Assembly: GCA_900318115.1 (NCBI GenBank)
Contig: ONJJ01000015.1
Span: 1-64,000, forward strand
DNA from: an uncultured Prevotellaceae bacterium
GTDB lineage: Bacteria; Bacteroidota; Bacteroidia; Bacteroidales; Bacteroidaceae
Direction: 5' to 3'
Length of the DNA stretch: 64,000 bases
Shown piece by piece: positions 16,268 through 24,712 of the stretch. Each line of letters starts with the position of its first letter. Position 1 is the stretch's first letter. The translations under genes were made by a program, and so were the position numbers. Below the pieces are notes generated by a model. That model made no database searches. It was given only the letters and a program-made list of their open reading frames with translations, and was not told where the DNA came from.

Positions 16268-18634
16268 ATGACCTCTGACCATATCATCATACGCGGTGCG
16301 CGGGAGAACAATCTGAAGGATGTCTCCCTGGAGATTCCCAAGCACCAGATCACTGTCTTCACCGGCGTCAGCGGCTCCGGCAAGAGCTCGCTGGTACTGG
16401 ACACCATCGCCGCCAAGTCGCGCCGCGAGCTGAACGACACCTTCCCCGCCTTCGTCCAACAGTACCTGCCGAAGTACGGGCGCCCTCACGTCGATGCCAT
16501 CGAGAACCTGCCCATCGCCATCGTCATCGACCAGAAGAAGCCCGCGCAGAACTCCCGCTCCACCGTGGCCACTTATACGGATATCGCCGCGCTGCTGCGC
16601 CTGCTGTTCTCCCGTGTGGGGAAGCCCTTCGTGGGCTATGCCGAGTCCTTCAGCTTCAACCACCCCGAGGGCAGCTGTCCGCGCTGCAACGGGCTGGGCG
16701 AGATCCGCGAACTGGATATCCACAAGCTGGTGGACTTCGACAAGAGCCTGAACGACGAGGACTGCATCCACTACATCGCCTTCGGCAAGGGCGGCTGGCG
16801 ATGGATTCGCTACGCCCACAGCGGCCTCTTCGACCTCGACAAGAAGATCCGGGACTACTCGCCCCAAGAGCTGGACCTCTTTCTCAACAGCCCCCAAATA
16901 CGCCTGAAGAACCCGCCCGCCAACTGGCCCAAGACGGCGAAGTACGAAGGGCTCATCCCCCGTATGTACCGCAGCATCATCAACTCCGAGGAGGGGTTGT
17001 TACACGCCGCCGTGCTCAATCCTATGCTGCGCATGGGCACCTGTCCTGACTGCAGCGGCTCGCGCGTCTGCGAGCGCGTGCGCTCCTGTCGGATAGAGGG
17101 AGTGAACATCGCCGAGGCCTCCGCCATGAGCATCACCCGCCTGAACCGATGGATACAGAGCATCGACTCGCCCCTGGCCGTGGACCTGAAGGCAGCCATC
17201 GGTGCCCGCCTCACCGCACTGGAAGAGATCGGGTTGGGCTACCTGAGCCTGGACCGCGCCGTGGGTACCCTCAGCGGAGGCGAGGCGCAGCGCTGCAAGA
17301 TTGCCAAGTACATCAACTCATCGCTCTCCGATGTGCTCTACATCCTCGACGAACCCAGCACGGGACTCCACAACCGGGACATCGAACTGATGAAGCATAG
17401 CGTGCGGCGCCTGCGCGACGCGGGCAACACCGTGCTGCTCGTGGAGCACCACCGCGAGATGATACGCATCGCAGACCACATCGTGGACATTGGACCCGGA
17501 CCTGGCGCCGAAGGCGGACGCATCGTCTTCCAAGGCACCTACGACCAACTGCTCAAGAGCGGAACCAAGACGGGGGAGGCGTTAAGAGTGAAAAATGAAA
17601 AAATGAAAAATGAAAAATATAAGTTACCTTCCGACTTGGAGAATAATCCTGATTTTTCATTTGGAGGCGAAGCCGACCGTTCTCTCGGAGGTGAAGCCGA
17701 CCGTTTTTCATTTTTCACTATAAATTCTGCCACCCTCCACAACCTCCATGACCTCTCCCTCACCCTTCCCTTCCACCGCCTCACGGTGCTCTGCGGCGTG
17801 GCCGGCTCGGGCAAGAGCTCGCTGATGGAATGTTTCCGGCGGGCATACCCCTCGCCCGAGGACATCGTGTACATCAGCCAGAAGAACATAGGCGTCAGCC
17901 TCCGCTCCACGCCCGCCACCTACATGGACGTGGCCCCCGACATCCGCAAGGTCTTCGCCCGCCAGCACCACCTGAAGGAAGCCTACTTCACCTTCAACGG
18001 CAAGGGCGCCTGCCCCGTCTGCGGCGGCAAGGGCGTCATCGTCAGCGAGATGGCCTTCATGGACAATATCGAGACCGTCTGCGAAGCCTGCGGCGGACTG
18101 CGATTCAGCAAGGAGGCACTGCAGTATAAGATAAAACCCAGTAGACCCACCCCCGCCCTTCAGGGAGGGGTCGGGGGTGGGTCTTCCATCGCCGAAGTCT
18201 TCGACCTCTCCGTTCGCCAGGCCTGCGACTTCTTCTGCGGCACGGCCATCCAGCAGAAGCTGCAACCCCTGCTGGACGTAGGCCTGGGCTACCTCCACCT
18301 CAACCAGGCCCTCTCCACGCTCTCCGGCGGCGAGCTCCAGCGCATGAAGCTCGCCTCCTACCTCACCGAGCAGAAGAAGATATTCATCATCGACGAACCC
18401 ACCGACGGACTGCACCCCACCGACATCGACCGCCTCATCCATCTCTTCCGCCAGATGGTGCGCCAGGGCAACACCGTCTTCGTCATCGAACACAACACCG
18501 ACGTCATCCGCGCCGCCGACCACATCATTGAGCTCGGACCCGGTGCCGGCGAGGCCGGAGGACACATCCTCTTCCAAGGCACCCCGCAGCAAATGCTCTC
18601 TTGCCCCGACAGCGTCACGGCGCCCTATATGTAA
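16268..18634 (+). CDS. Compact UvrA-like ABC ATPase (excinuclease subunit A family)
   Basis: A tandem ABC ATPase of the UvrA family, 788 residues against about 940 for housekeeping UvrA. The first Walker A, GVSGSGKSS, is at 33-41, the first signature LSGGEAQR near 335 and Walker B YILDEPSTGLH near 357; the second set is GVAGSGKSS near 510, LSGGELQR near 684 and FIIDEPTDGLHP near 707. Zinc-site cysteines are visible: CPRC near 138, CPDC near 259, and CPVC/CEAC near 582 and 608. Shortness points to the UvrA2-like branch, linked in some bacteria to DNA damage or drug tolerance. Two in-frame insertions interrupt it: an AT-rich inverted repeat (17587-17731) and a GC-rich palindrome (18144-18183). 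Confidence 0.88.
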   Translation: MTSDHIIIRGARENNLKDVSLEIPKHQITVFTGVSGSGKSSLVLDTIAAKSRRELNDTFPAFVQQYLPKYGRPHVDAIENLPIAIVIDQKKPAQNSRSTVATYTDIAALLRLLFSRVGKPFVGYAESFSFNHPEGSCPRCNGLGEIRELDIHKLVDFDKSLNDEDCIHYIAFGKGGWRWIRYAHSGLFDLDKKIRDYSPQELDLFLNSPQIRLKNPPANWPKTAKYEGLIPRMYRSIINSEEGLLHAAVLNPMLRMGTCPDCSGSRVCERVRSCRIEGVNIAEASAMSITRLNRWIQSIDSPLAVDLKAAIGARLTALEEIGLGYLSLDRAVGTLSGGEAQRCKIAKYINSSLSDVLYILDEPSTGLHNRDIELMKHSVRRLRDAGNTVLLVEHHREMIRIADHIVDIGPGPGAEGGRIVFQGTYDQLLKSGTKTGEALRVKNEKMKNEKYKLPSDLENNPDFSFGGEADRSLGGEADRFSFFTINSATLHNLHDLSLTLPFHRLTVLCGVAGSGKSSLMECFRRAYPSPEDIVYISQKNIGVSLRSTPATYMDVAPDIRKVFARQHHLKEAYFTFNGKGACPVCGGKGVIVSEMAFMDNIETVCEACGGLRFSKEALQYKIKPSRPTPALQGGVGGGSSIAEVFDLSVRQACDFFCGTAIQQKLQPLLDVGLGYLHLNQALSTLSGGELQRMKLASYLTEQKKIFIIDEPTDGLHPTDIDRLIHLFRQMVRQGNTVFVIEHNTDVIRAADHIIELGPGAGEAGGHILFQGTPQQMLSCPDSVTAPYM
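17587..17731. repeat. AT-rich inverted-repeat insertion in the UvrA-like gene, in frame
   Basis: AGTGAAAAATGAAAAA at about 17587-17602 pairs with TTTTTCATTTTTCACT near the right end (17705-17720). Between them are two copies of a GGAGGYGAAGCCGACCGTT motif about 27 bases apart. The stretch encodes a low-complexity, Lys/Asp-rich linker just before the second ATPase half. A GAAAAATGA repeat of the same kind occurs between genes at 3827-3850. Confidence 0.7.
18144..18183. repeat. GC-rich palindrome inside the UvrA-like gene, in frame
   Basis: GACCCACCCCCG at 18144-18155 pairs perfectly with CGGGGGTGGGTC at 18172-18183, with a smaller CCCTTCAGGG palindrome in the loop. It encodes a RPTPALQGGVGGGS loop between the last zinc cysteines and the second signature motif. 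Confidence 0.8.
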
Positions 18635-18672
18635 ATTCGTAAATTCATAAATCCGTTAATCTGTTAATCACA

Positions 18673-19071
18673 ATGAAAAAAATCATCCTCACGATGGCCA
18701 TCGCCATCACCTCCCTCACCGCCAACGCGCAGAGCGTGCTCGGCAAATGGATCACCGAAGAAGGCGACGCTAACGTCGAAATCTACGAAGCCGGAGGCAC
18801 CGTCTGCGGCAAGGTCATCTGGCTCAAGGCCGGACCCGACACCAAGGACACCAAGAACCCCGACCAAAAGCTCCGCGACCGCAAGCTCATGGGCGTAAAC
18901 CTCCTCACCGGACTCACCAAGAAAGGCGATCGCTACGAGGGCGGCAAGGTCTATGACCCACACACCGGCAAGAGCTACAAGTGCGCCATCTGGGTGGACG
19001 GCAAGGACCTCAAGGTCCGCGGCTACCTCGGCCCCTTCCGCCAGACACAGACCTGGAAGCGCAAGCAGTAA
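18673..19071 (+). CDS. DUF2147 family secreted protein
   Basis: A 132-residue protein with a signal peptide (MKKIILTMAIAITSL, cleavage after NAQS) and a DUF2147 domain: VLGKWITEEGDANVEIYE at the start of the mature chain, then GKVIWLK, MGVNLLTGL, YDPHTGKSYKC and VRGYLGPFRQTQTWKR at the end. The family is a small periplasmic beta-barrel-like fold of unknown function, common in Bacteroidetes and Proteobacteria. It starts 38 bases after the UvrA-like gene. A 22-bp repeat array begins 20 bases after its stop codon. Confidence 0.9.
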   Translation: MKKIILTMAIAITSLTANAQSVLGKWITEEGDANVEIYEAGGTVCGKVIWLKAGPDTKDTKNPDQKLRDRKLMGVNLLTGLTKKGDRYEGGKVYDPHTGKSYKCAIWVDGKDLKVRGYLGPFRQTQTWKRKQ

Positions 19072-19090
19072 GCCCCGCCCCAGGCCTCCC

Positions 19091-19182
19091 TTCCGCCCAT
19101 CCAGCGCGCTGCATCCCGTCCTGCAGCGTGCTGCATCCCGTCCTGCAGCGTGCTGCATCGCCTCATCCAGCACGCTGCATCC
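19091..19182. repeat. Second 22-bp tandem repeat array, about 4 copies
   Basis: Full units start at 19107, 19129 and 19151, with a partial unit at each end. The core GCTGCATC...CAGCG and the 22-base period match the array at 1736-1857. Here each junction forms a perfect TGCAGC-GT-GCTGCA palindrome. As at the first site, the array sits immediately downstream of a stop codon. Confidence 0.85.
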
Positions 19183-19223
19183 TAGTAAACAATAAGGCTT
19201 TCGCAAGTACTCAACTTGTTTAA

Positions 19224-19284
19224 ACACAGAGGCACAGAGGGACAGAGAAAAAATAATCGACTCTGTGTCTCTGTGCCTCTGTGT
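19224..19284. repeat. Long CACAGAGG-type inverted repeat
   Basis: Left arm 19224-19247 and right arm 19261-19284 pair at 22 of 24 positions; the arms are made of iterated CACAGAGG. The loop is AT-rich, 13 bases. The 361-base gap between the DUF2147 gene and the DMT transporter contains this hairpin, the 22-bp array and a promoter, but no gene that I can support. Confidence 0.8.
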
Positions 19285-19400
19285 CTAAAATGTAAACTGA
19301 CTATGCGCATCAACTTACAAAATCAGAGAATTGTAGCTACCGAAACTCAGATGATCATTAGATTTGTGCATGAAAAAGGATGATTCTCGATAAAAAGTTG

Positions 19401-19408
19401 TATCTTTG
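19401..19408 (+). promoter_or_regulatory. Bacteroidetes -7 box for the DMT transporter
   Basis: TATCTTTG matches TAnnTTTG, 25 bases before the start codon at 19433. No clear TTTG at -33. Confidence 0.55.
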
Positions 19409-19432
19409 CACCGCAACAGAAAGATTTGAGAC

Positions 19433-20344
19433 ATGTACTACGGCGAGATACTTTCCATCATCGTTGCGATGACGTGGACCATCACAGCATTATGTGCGGA
19501 GGTGGCGAGCCGTCGCATGGGCCAGTTGCAGATGAACGTGCTGCGCATGGGCGCTTCGCTGGTGATCCTGGCGTTGCTGCTGTGGGCTCTGACGGGCACT
19601 CCCCTGCCCCGCGGAATGAACGGCGAGGCGGTGGCATGGCTGCTGGCCTCGGGTGCTGTGGGCTACGTCTTCGGCGACTGGTGCCTGTTCTCGAGCTACG
19701 TGCTGATGGGCAGCCGCTTCGGACAGCTGTTCATGACGCTGGCGCCTCTGTTCTCGGCCCTGACGGCCTGGCTGCTGCTGGGCGAGACATTAGGGCTACA
19801 GGCCATAGCCGGAATGGTTGTGACTATCAGCGGAATAGGCTTGGCCGTGCTCTCCCGCAACGAGCAAGGAGAGCACAAGCATAAGATTCATGTGGACATC
19901 CCCCTGAAAGGGGTGCTCTTCGGTCTGGGGGCCGGTATGGGACAGGGAGTGGGCATCGTGCTCTCGAAGGTAGGCATGGGGCTGTGTGAGCAGACACCGC
20001 TGCTACCGATGGCGGCGACGATGGTGCGCGCGGTGGCAGGGCTGGCAGGCTTCGGCATCGCCTTTTATCTTAAAGGTTCGCGCGAGCGCCTGCGCGAGGG
20101 GTTGCACGACCGCACGACGATGGCAGCTGCCACGGGAGCCATCATCACGGGACCCGTCATCGGAGTCTCGCTGTCGCTGCTGGCGGTGCAACTGGCACCG
20201 GCCGGCATCGCCTCGACGCTGATGGCGCTGACGCCGATTTTCATCCTTTTGCCCTCGCGCTGGCTCTTCGGACAGCGCATCACGCCGCGCGACGTCATCG
20301 GCTCTTGCATCGCCGTGGCCGGCGTGGCGTTGTTTTTTCTATAG
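19433..20344 (+). CDS. EamA/DMT-family membrane transporter
   Basis: A 303-residue inner-membrane protein with about ten hydrophobic helices in two EamA repeats. The first repeat ends with the MGSRFGQLFMTLAPLFSALTAWLLLGE helix pattern (near residues 95-122), and the second with a parallel VQLAPAGIASTLMALTPIFILLPS pattern (near 250), both standard for the drug/metabolite transporter superfamily. A hydrophilic break lies around residues 140-155. Substrate unknown; relatives move amino acids, nucleosides or metabolites. Confidence 0.88.
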   Translation: MYYGEILSIIVAMTWTITALCAEVASRRMGQLQMNVLRMGASLVILALLLWALTGTPLPRGMNGEAVAWLLASGAVGYVFGDWCLFSSYVLMGSRFGQLFMTLAPLFSALTAWLLLGETLGLQAIAGMVVTISGIGLAVLSRNEQGEHKHKIHVDIPLKGVLFGLGAGMGQGVGIVLSKVGMGLCEQTPLLPMAATMVRAVAGLAGFGIAFYLKGSRERLREGLHDRTTMAAATGAIITGPVIGVSLSLLAVQLAPAGIASTLMALTPIFILLPSRWLFGQRITPRDVIGSCIAVAGVALFFL

Positions 20345-20362
20345 GCCCCCAACTAAAAAAAT

Positions 20363-20370
20363 TATATTTG
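20363..20370 (+). promoter_or_regulatory. -7 box very close to the symporter start codon
   Basis: TATATTTG ends only 4 bases before the ATG at 20375. If active, transcription would begin at or within a few bases of the start codon, giving a leaderless or nearly leaderless mRNA. Confidence 0.5.
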
Positions 20371-20374
20371 CCTT

Positions 20375-21544
20375 ATGAAACTGAAACGGTTACCTTTGTT
20401 GGCGCGCATCCTTATCGCCATCTTCCTCGGCATCATACTGGGAAGGATCATGCCCCTGTGGCTGCTGAGTGTGTTCACTACGTTCAACGCCCTGTTCTCT
20501 TCGCTGCTGAAGTTCCTGATTCCGCTGATCATCGTGGGCTTGGTGATGCCGGCAATCGCAGACATCGGTCGCTCGGCAGGCCGGCTGCTGGTGGTGACGG
20601 TCTGCATCGCCTACGGCTCCACGGTACTCTCGGGCCTGTTCTCCTACGGGGTGTCGTCCACCGTGTTCCCCCATCTAATCACGGCTTCCACGGTGGCCAC
20701 GGTAGAGGGAGCCACGGAATCTGTGGCGCCGCCGTACTTCACGCTGGCCATACCGCCGCTAATGGATGTGATGAGCGCCTTGGTGCTGGCCTTCGTGGCC
20801 GGACTGGGCATGGCCTACATGGGGTTGCCACGCATGAAGGGTGTGGCAGACGACCTGCGAATGCTAGTGGAACGGACCATCGGCGTGGCAGTGATCCCGC
20901 TGCTGCCGCTGTATATCTTCGGCATCTTTGCGGAGATGACGCGCTCGGGCCAGGCCTGGCATATCGTGATGACCTTTGCCGCCATCATCGGCATTATCTT
21001 CGCCATGCACATCGCGCTGCTGCTGCTACAGTACTGCATCGCGGGAGGTATCGTCCGGCGCAACCCTCTGAAGCTGCTGGGCACGATGCTGCCGGCGTAC
21101 TTCACCGCCCTGGGCACCTCCTCCAGTGCCGCCACGATTCCGGTGACGATGCGGCAGGCGGTGAAGATGGGCGTGGACGAGGACGTAGCAGGGTTTGCCG
21201 TGCCGCTGTGCGCCACGATTCACATGAGCGGTTCGTGCATGAAAATTACCGCTTGCGCCGTAGCCCTGATGTTGATGCAGGGGCTTCCGTTCACAAGCGG
21301 TATGTTCGTAGGTTTCGTGATGATGCTGGGTGTGATGATGGTGGCCTCGCCGGGCGTTCCGGGTGGTGCCATCATGGCCTCGCTGGGTGTGCTGTCGTCG
21401 ATGCTCGGCTTCGGCGAGCAGGATCAGGCACTGATGATAGCGCTGTACATCGCCATGGACAGCTTCGGCACGGCATGCAACGTCACGGGTGATGGTGCCA
21501 TCGCCCTGGTGGTGAACAAGTTGTTTAAGGTGAGTTCTGAATAG
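20375..21544 (+). CDS. Dicarboxylate/amino acid:cation symporter (DAACS family)
   Basis: A 389-residue sodium- or proton-coupled carrier of the GltP/SstT/DctA family. Visible features are the N-terminal helices with a FLGIILGRIMPLWLL pattern, the serine-rich re-entrant loop as LGTSSSAATIPVT near residues 247-259, and the transport motif with the MDSFGTACNVTGD sequence near 370 (the usual MxxTxxNVxGD). Likely substrates are glutamate, aspartate, serine or C4-dicarboxylates. The stop codon is 8 bases from the end of the convergent gene at 21553, leaving no room for a separate terminator. Confidence 0.92.
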   Translation: MKLKRLPLLARILIAIFLGIILGRIMPLWLLSVFTTFNALFSSLLKFLIPLIIVGLVMPAIADIGRSAGRLLVVTVCIAYGSTVLSGLFSYGVSSTVFPHLITASTVATVEGATESVAPPYFTLAIPPLMDVMSALVLAFVAGLGMAYMGLPRMKGVADDLRMLVERTIGVAVIPLLPLYIFGIFAEMTRSGQAWHIVMTFAAIIGIIFAMHIALLLLQYCIAGGIVRRNPLKLLGTMLPAYFTALGTSSSAATIPVTMRQAVKMGVDEDVAGFAVPLCATIHMSGSCMKITACAVALMLMQGLPFTSGMFVGFVMMLGVMMVASPGVPGGAIMASLGVLSSMLGFGEQDQALMIALYIAMDSFGTACNVTGDGAIALVVNKLFKVSSE

Positions 21545-21552
21545 GACTCGCC

Positions 21553-22371
21553 TTACTTCACGAGCACCTTCTCGCCACCAATGACGTAGATGCCGGCGGG
21601 CAGTCCGCTGAGGGCAGTGCTCATGCGCACCTGCTGGCGGACGAGGGTTCCGGCGACGTCATAGACGTCAACGATGGCATCCTGAGCCTTGAGCTGCTGG
21701 ACGTCGGTCTGGATATCGCGGAGGTTAGCCACATGCTTGATGCGCAGTTCCGTAGCTGTCGTTGCCTGCTGCTCCCAGACGAATCCGCAGCGGGTGGGGA
21801 GGAAGCGCTGGTTCGGTTGGGTGCGGTTCAGCACACTCTGCAGTACCTCGGTGTCCTGCTTGGCGGGGATGCCATAGCGGCCGTCGCCCGAGAGTTCTTC
21901 CCAGCTGCTTGTGAAGGTGACGCGGTTGCCCTGCTGGTCGGCAACGGTGACGGGCGAGATCTGCCTGGTCACCTCCAGCGACTCGGCGGTGCGGGCGCGC
22001 AGATACTGCAGCGAGGGTGAGTAGATGAGGTAGGGCACACCGGCTTCCATGCCCTCGGCGGTGCAGTCGAGGAAGTAGAGGTTAACGACGTTGCCTTCCT
22101 GACGGATGGCAGCCAGGCGCTCGACCTGAAGGTCACGACCGGCCTGCTGCAGCTGCTCGGCACTGAGCGAGAGAGGGAGACAGATGGTGTTGTAGCCGGC
22201 AAAGAGGATGCGGTTGAGCTGCACGGGGCTCTCGGCCTGCTGCAGGAGTTCCATATTCAGTTTGGAGGAACTGGCGTAGATGTTTCTCAGTGGTTTCAGG
22301 GCTTTCGGCTGTGCAAAAGCGGCAGAACACATGGTGGCAAGTGCCACGAGAGCAAGGGTAAAATGCTTCAT
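21553..22371 (-). CDS. Secreted protein with C-terminal sorting-like tail, function unknown
   Basis: A 272-residue exported protein. The signal peptide is MKHFTLALVALATMCSAAFAQ. The body is beta-rich without a recognisable catalytic motif; TICLPLSLSAEQL near residue 60 and the PYLIYSPSL segment resemble the leader parts of Bacteroidetes cell-surface proteins that carry repeats ending in a sorting tail. The end (IVDVYDVAGTLVRQQ... GLPAGIYVIGGEKVLVK) is a Bacteroidetes C-terminal tail of the kind found on secreted or surface-anchored proteins. Single-gene unit. I do not recognise the family. Confidence 0.8.
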   Translation of the reverse strand: MKHFTLALVALATMCSAAFAQPKALKPLRNIYASSSKLNMELLQQAESPVQLNRILFAGYNTICLPLSLSAEQLQQAGRDLQVERLAAIRQEGNVVNLYFLDCTAEGMEAGVPYLIYSPSLQYLRARTAESLEVTRQISPVTVADQQGNRVTFTSSWEELSGDGRYGIPAKQDTEVLQSVLNRTQPNQRFLPTRCGFVWEQQATTATELRIKHVANLRDIQTDVQQLKAQDAIVDVYDVAGTLVRQQVRMSTALSGLPAGIYVIGGEKVLVK

Positions 22372-22551
22372 ATTTCTTAGGTTTTAAGTGTTGTTTCAGA
22401 GGCTTGAAGGCCATTTTCTGCTGCAAGTTTACAAATAATATTCCAATCCGCGCGCAAAAGAGTCAAATACTTAACTTTTTTTAAATAAAGAGGGGCATAA
22501 TATGCCCATAAGCCCAAAATGATGCATCCTCCGCATTTTCTTCAGAAAATA

Positions 22552-22583
22552 TTTGGTTGATAAGGTTTTGGCACTTATATTTG
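22552..22583 (+). promoter_or_regulatory. Strong-looking Bacteroidetes promoter
   Basis: TTTG at 22552-22555 and TATATTTG at 22576-22583 with a 20-base spacer, a full consensus match. Expected start near 22590, giving a leader of about 40 bases to the lipoprotein gene at 22629. Confidence 0.8.
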
Positions 22584-22628
22584 CAGCGAAATATATAGTT
22601 GAATCCCCTTTAGACCTAAACTTCTGTT

Positions 22629-24572
22629 ATGAGACGTATAGCCTATCGACTCACCCTCCTTGCCACTGCATTGGCTTTCGCAGCCTGTGGCGGTGACGAC
22701 GAATCCGCTCCAGCCCCCAATCCGGATAGCGACAATCCTGGCAACAACGGCAGCCCAACCGAAACACCCCTGCCCGAGGGCAGCGTCCGGATGGAGGTGT
22801 CTGTGCTCACCAATTCCGACGAGCTGGCCTACCCCACCCCCCGCATGGTCATCACCCGTGAGGGGATGATGACCGCAGAAATCAACGACCCGAAGCAACC
22901 CGAGAAACTGATGCTGCAAATAATCAGCAAGGACGCTGATGCAGACGCGCTTGTGATGGTCTCGCGCCACAACATCATCCTCGCCCACTACAACCCCTTG
23001 ACAGACAAAGCCCTGCCGCAGGAAGTCTTGCTTGCGGGGGACTTCGACGGATTCAGCACGCTGTCGCTGTGCGACATGAACTGGGACACGGGTGACGTGC
23101 AGTTCCGCGAAACGCTGCAACTCAGCGGCGAGGGCAAGCCCTTGATGGCTCCCGCCACACGCGGCGAGAACGATGCCATCAAGAAGCCCTTCTTCGATAT
23201 GGTGGACTACATAGGCGAGGAAATAGGGAAAATTTCTGAAAAGATGGATAAGTTCGGCAGCGCGGGAAAAGCTGGGAAGGCCGTCTGTACGGCCTGGGGC
23301 GAGGTGGTGCTTCCGCTGATGCGCTACAACCTGTATGCCGACGACGAGATTGCACAGAAGAAGTATGTGGAAGAGTACCTCGAGGGCAAATCGAAGAAGC
23401 TGTTCTGCAAGGTCACGGGAATAAACGAGGACGCGCTCAACTTCGCCCTTTGGGCGTACAACAATGCACACCGCCTGAAAATCGGCAGCGGGGAGTTTGA
23501 CCCTGCGGTACACACCGAGAAGTACAGCGCGCAGGGCAAGCAGCAAGCACAGCAGATGGCGCAGGTGGCGAACCAGTCCTCCGCCGTGCTGAATGCCACG
23601 ATCCGCAGAAACCAGGGAGTGGAGGTGGAGGTGGAGGTGACGGACATCAGCGAGAACAGCGTCAGCCTTCGTGGTGCAGTGAAATTCGACGACACGTCCT
23701 ACGCCAGCTACATTTCTGCCGGCTACTGCTACTACAGCGGCTCGCAGGAGGTCCGGCTGACCACCTCCGTGACCAAGGACTTCCAGATCACCCCGGGCAC
23801 GATCCAGAAGCTGGAGCCTGCCACGAAATATGCCGTGGCGGCATACTACGAGCCGATGGTCTCGTCCCAGACGTTCTACAGCCCCTTTGTGGATGTCGTC
23901 ACCCGCGGAATCCTCTTCTCGCCCGCCCGGGAATCCATAGCATTTGAGAGCGATGGCGGCACCGCAGAGATTCCCATCAAGACGGGTTACAAGACGACGT
24001 GGAAGGTGGCGCAAGCCCCAAGCTGGTGCGCATGCTCACAACTGGAAGGCAAACTCGTGGTGAAGGCTCAGCAGAACGAGAGCGCCGAAGCCCGTTCGAT
24101 GCCCATTCTACTGGAGGCCACAGGCTACTACGGCGACAAGACGGCAGCACAAATCCTGATAACACAACAGGGAAAGAGCGGCGACGACCCCGGCGACGAC
24201 GGCGGCGAGCTCGGCAGCTGGGCTGAGACGCGCTGGCTGATGAACGGCTACCTCATCCTCGCGGGTGAACAAGAAGGCGACAGCTTCATCGCCGACTTCA
24301 CGGATGGCAAGGTACGCTTCATCGGGCAAGGAGAACTGGCTGAATTTTACGCCAACAGCAAGCTGACAGCAGAAACCTCCGGCAAGGATCTCATCGTGCA
24401 TCTGCATTTTGTGGTCTACGACAACCACGGTGGTTCCATCGTCGATGACCTGGACTACCGCTTCTCCCGCGACGGCAGCGCGGCCACCTGTTCCGTGGAA
24501 GGCACCCAAACCGTTTCCGGAAAAGAATCCGCCACCTTCACCGGCAGCTACTCCGGCACAAGGATTCAATAA
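22629..24572 (+). CDS. BACON-domain lipoprotein
   Basis: A 647-residue lipoprotein. The lipobox is LAFAACGG with the acceptor Cys near residue 20, followed by an Asp/Pro/Asn-rich linker (DDESAPAPNPDSDNPGNNG). The N-terminal 400 residues have no family that I recognise but include a helical stretch (residues ~190-320). A BACON domain (residues ~433-520) is shown by the pattern PARESIAFESDGGTAEIPIK, TTWKVAQAPSWCACSQLEG and ILITQQGK. A Gly/Asp linker (GDDPGDDGGELG) leads to a C-terminal beta-rich module. BACON proteins are commonly surface-exposed and bind glycan or mucin. Probably outer-membrane anchored. Confidence 0.88.
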   Translation: MRRIAYRLTLLATALAFAACGGDDESAPAPNPDSDNPGNNGSPTETPLPEGSVRMEVSVLTNSDELAYPTPRMVITREGMMTAEINDPKQPEKLMLQIISKDADADALVMVSRHNIILAHYNPLTDKALPQEVLLAGDFDGFSTLSLCDMNWDTGDVQFRETLQLSGEGKPLMAPATRGENDAIKKPFFDMVDYIGEEIGKISEKMDKFGSAGKAGKAVCTAWGEVVLPLMRYNLYADDEIAQKKYVEEYLEGKSKKLFCKVTGINEDALNFALWAYNNAHRLKIGSGEFDPAVHTEKYSAQGKQQAQQMAQVANQSSAVLNATIRRNQGVEVEVEVTDISENSVSLRGAVKFDDTSYASYISAGYCYYSGSQEVRLTTSVTKDFQITPGTIQKLEPATKYAVAAYYEPMVSSQTFYSPFVDVVTRGILFSPARESIAFESDGGTAEIPIKTGYKTTWKVAQAPSWCACSQLEGKLVVKAQQNESAEARSMPILLEATGYYGDKTAAQILITQQGKSGDDPGDDGGELGSWAETRWLMNGYLILAGEQEGDSFIADFTDGKVRFIGQGELAEFYANSKLTAETSGKDLIVHLHFVVYDNHGGSIVDDLDYRFSRDGSAATCSVEGTQTVSGKESATFTGSYSGTRIQ

Positions 24573-24583
24573 CTTTTAGAGAT

Positions 24584-24712
24584 TTACACCCAATCCTCTA
24601 TCGTAAGGCCCTCGATGTGTTCGAAGTGCTTCACGTTGTGCGTGACCATCGTCAGACCTCTTGCCTTTGCCGCACAACCGATAAGGAGGTCGAAATCCTC
24701 TATTTTCTGCCC
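24584..24712 (-). pseudogene. VapC-like PIN toxin remnant (C-terminus only)
   Basis: The last ~42 residues of a PIN-domain RNase remain: GQKIEDFDLLIGCAAKARG, then LTMVTHNVKHFEHIEGLTIEDWV, matching the C-terminal third of VapC toxins including the Asp of FDLLIG. The N-terminal two thirds, with the catalytic DTN motif, are missing. The remnant starts within the last codons of the antitoxin gene in another frame, so a deletion seems to have fused the pair and removed the toxin start. It should be inactive. Confidence 0.75.
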
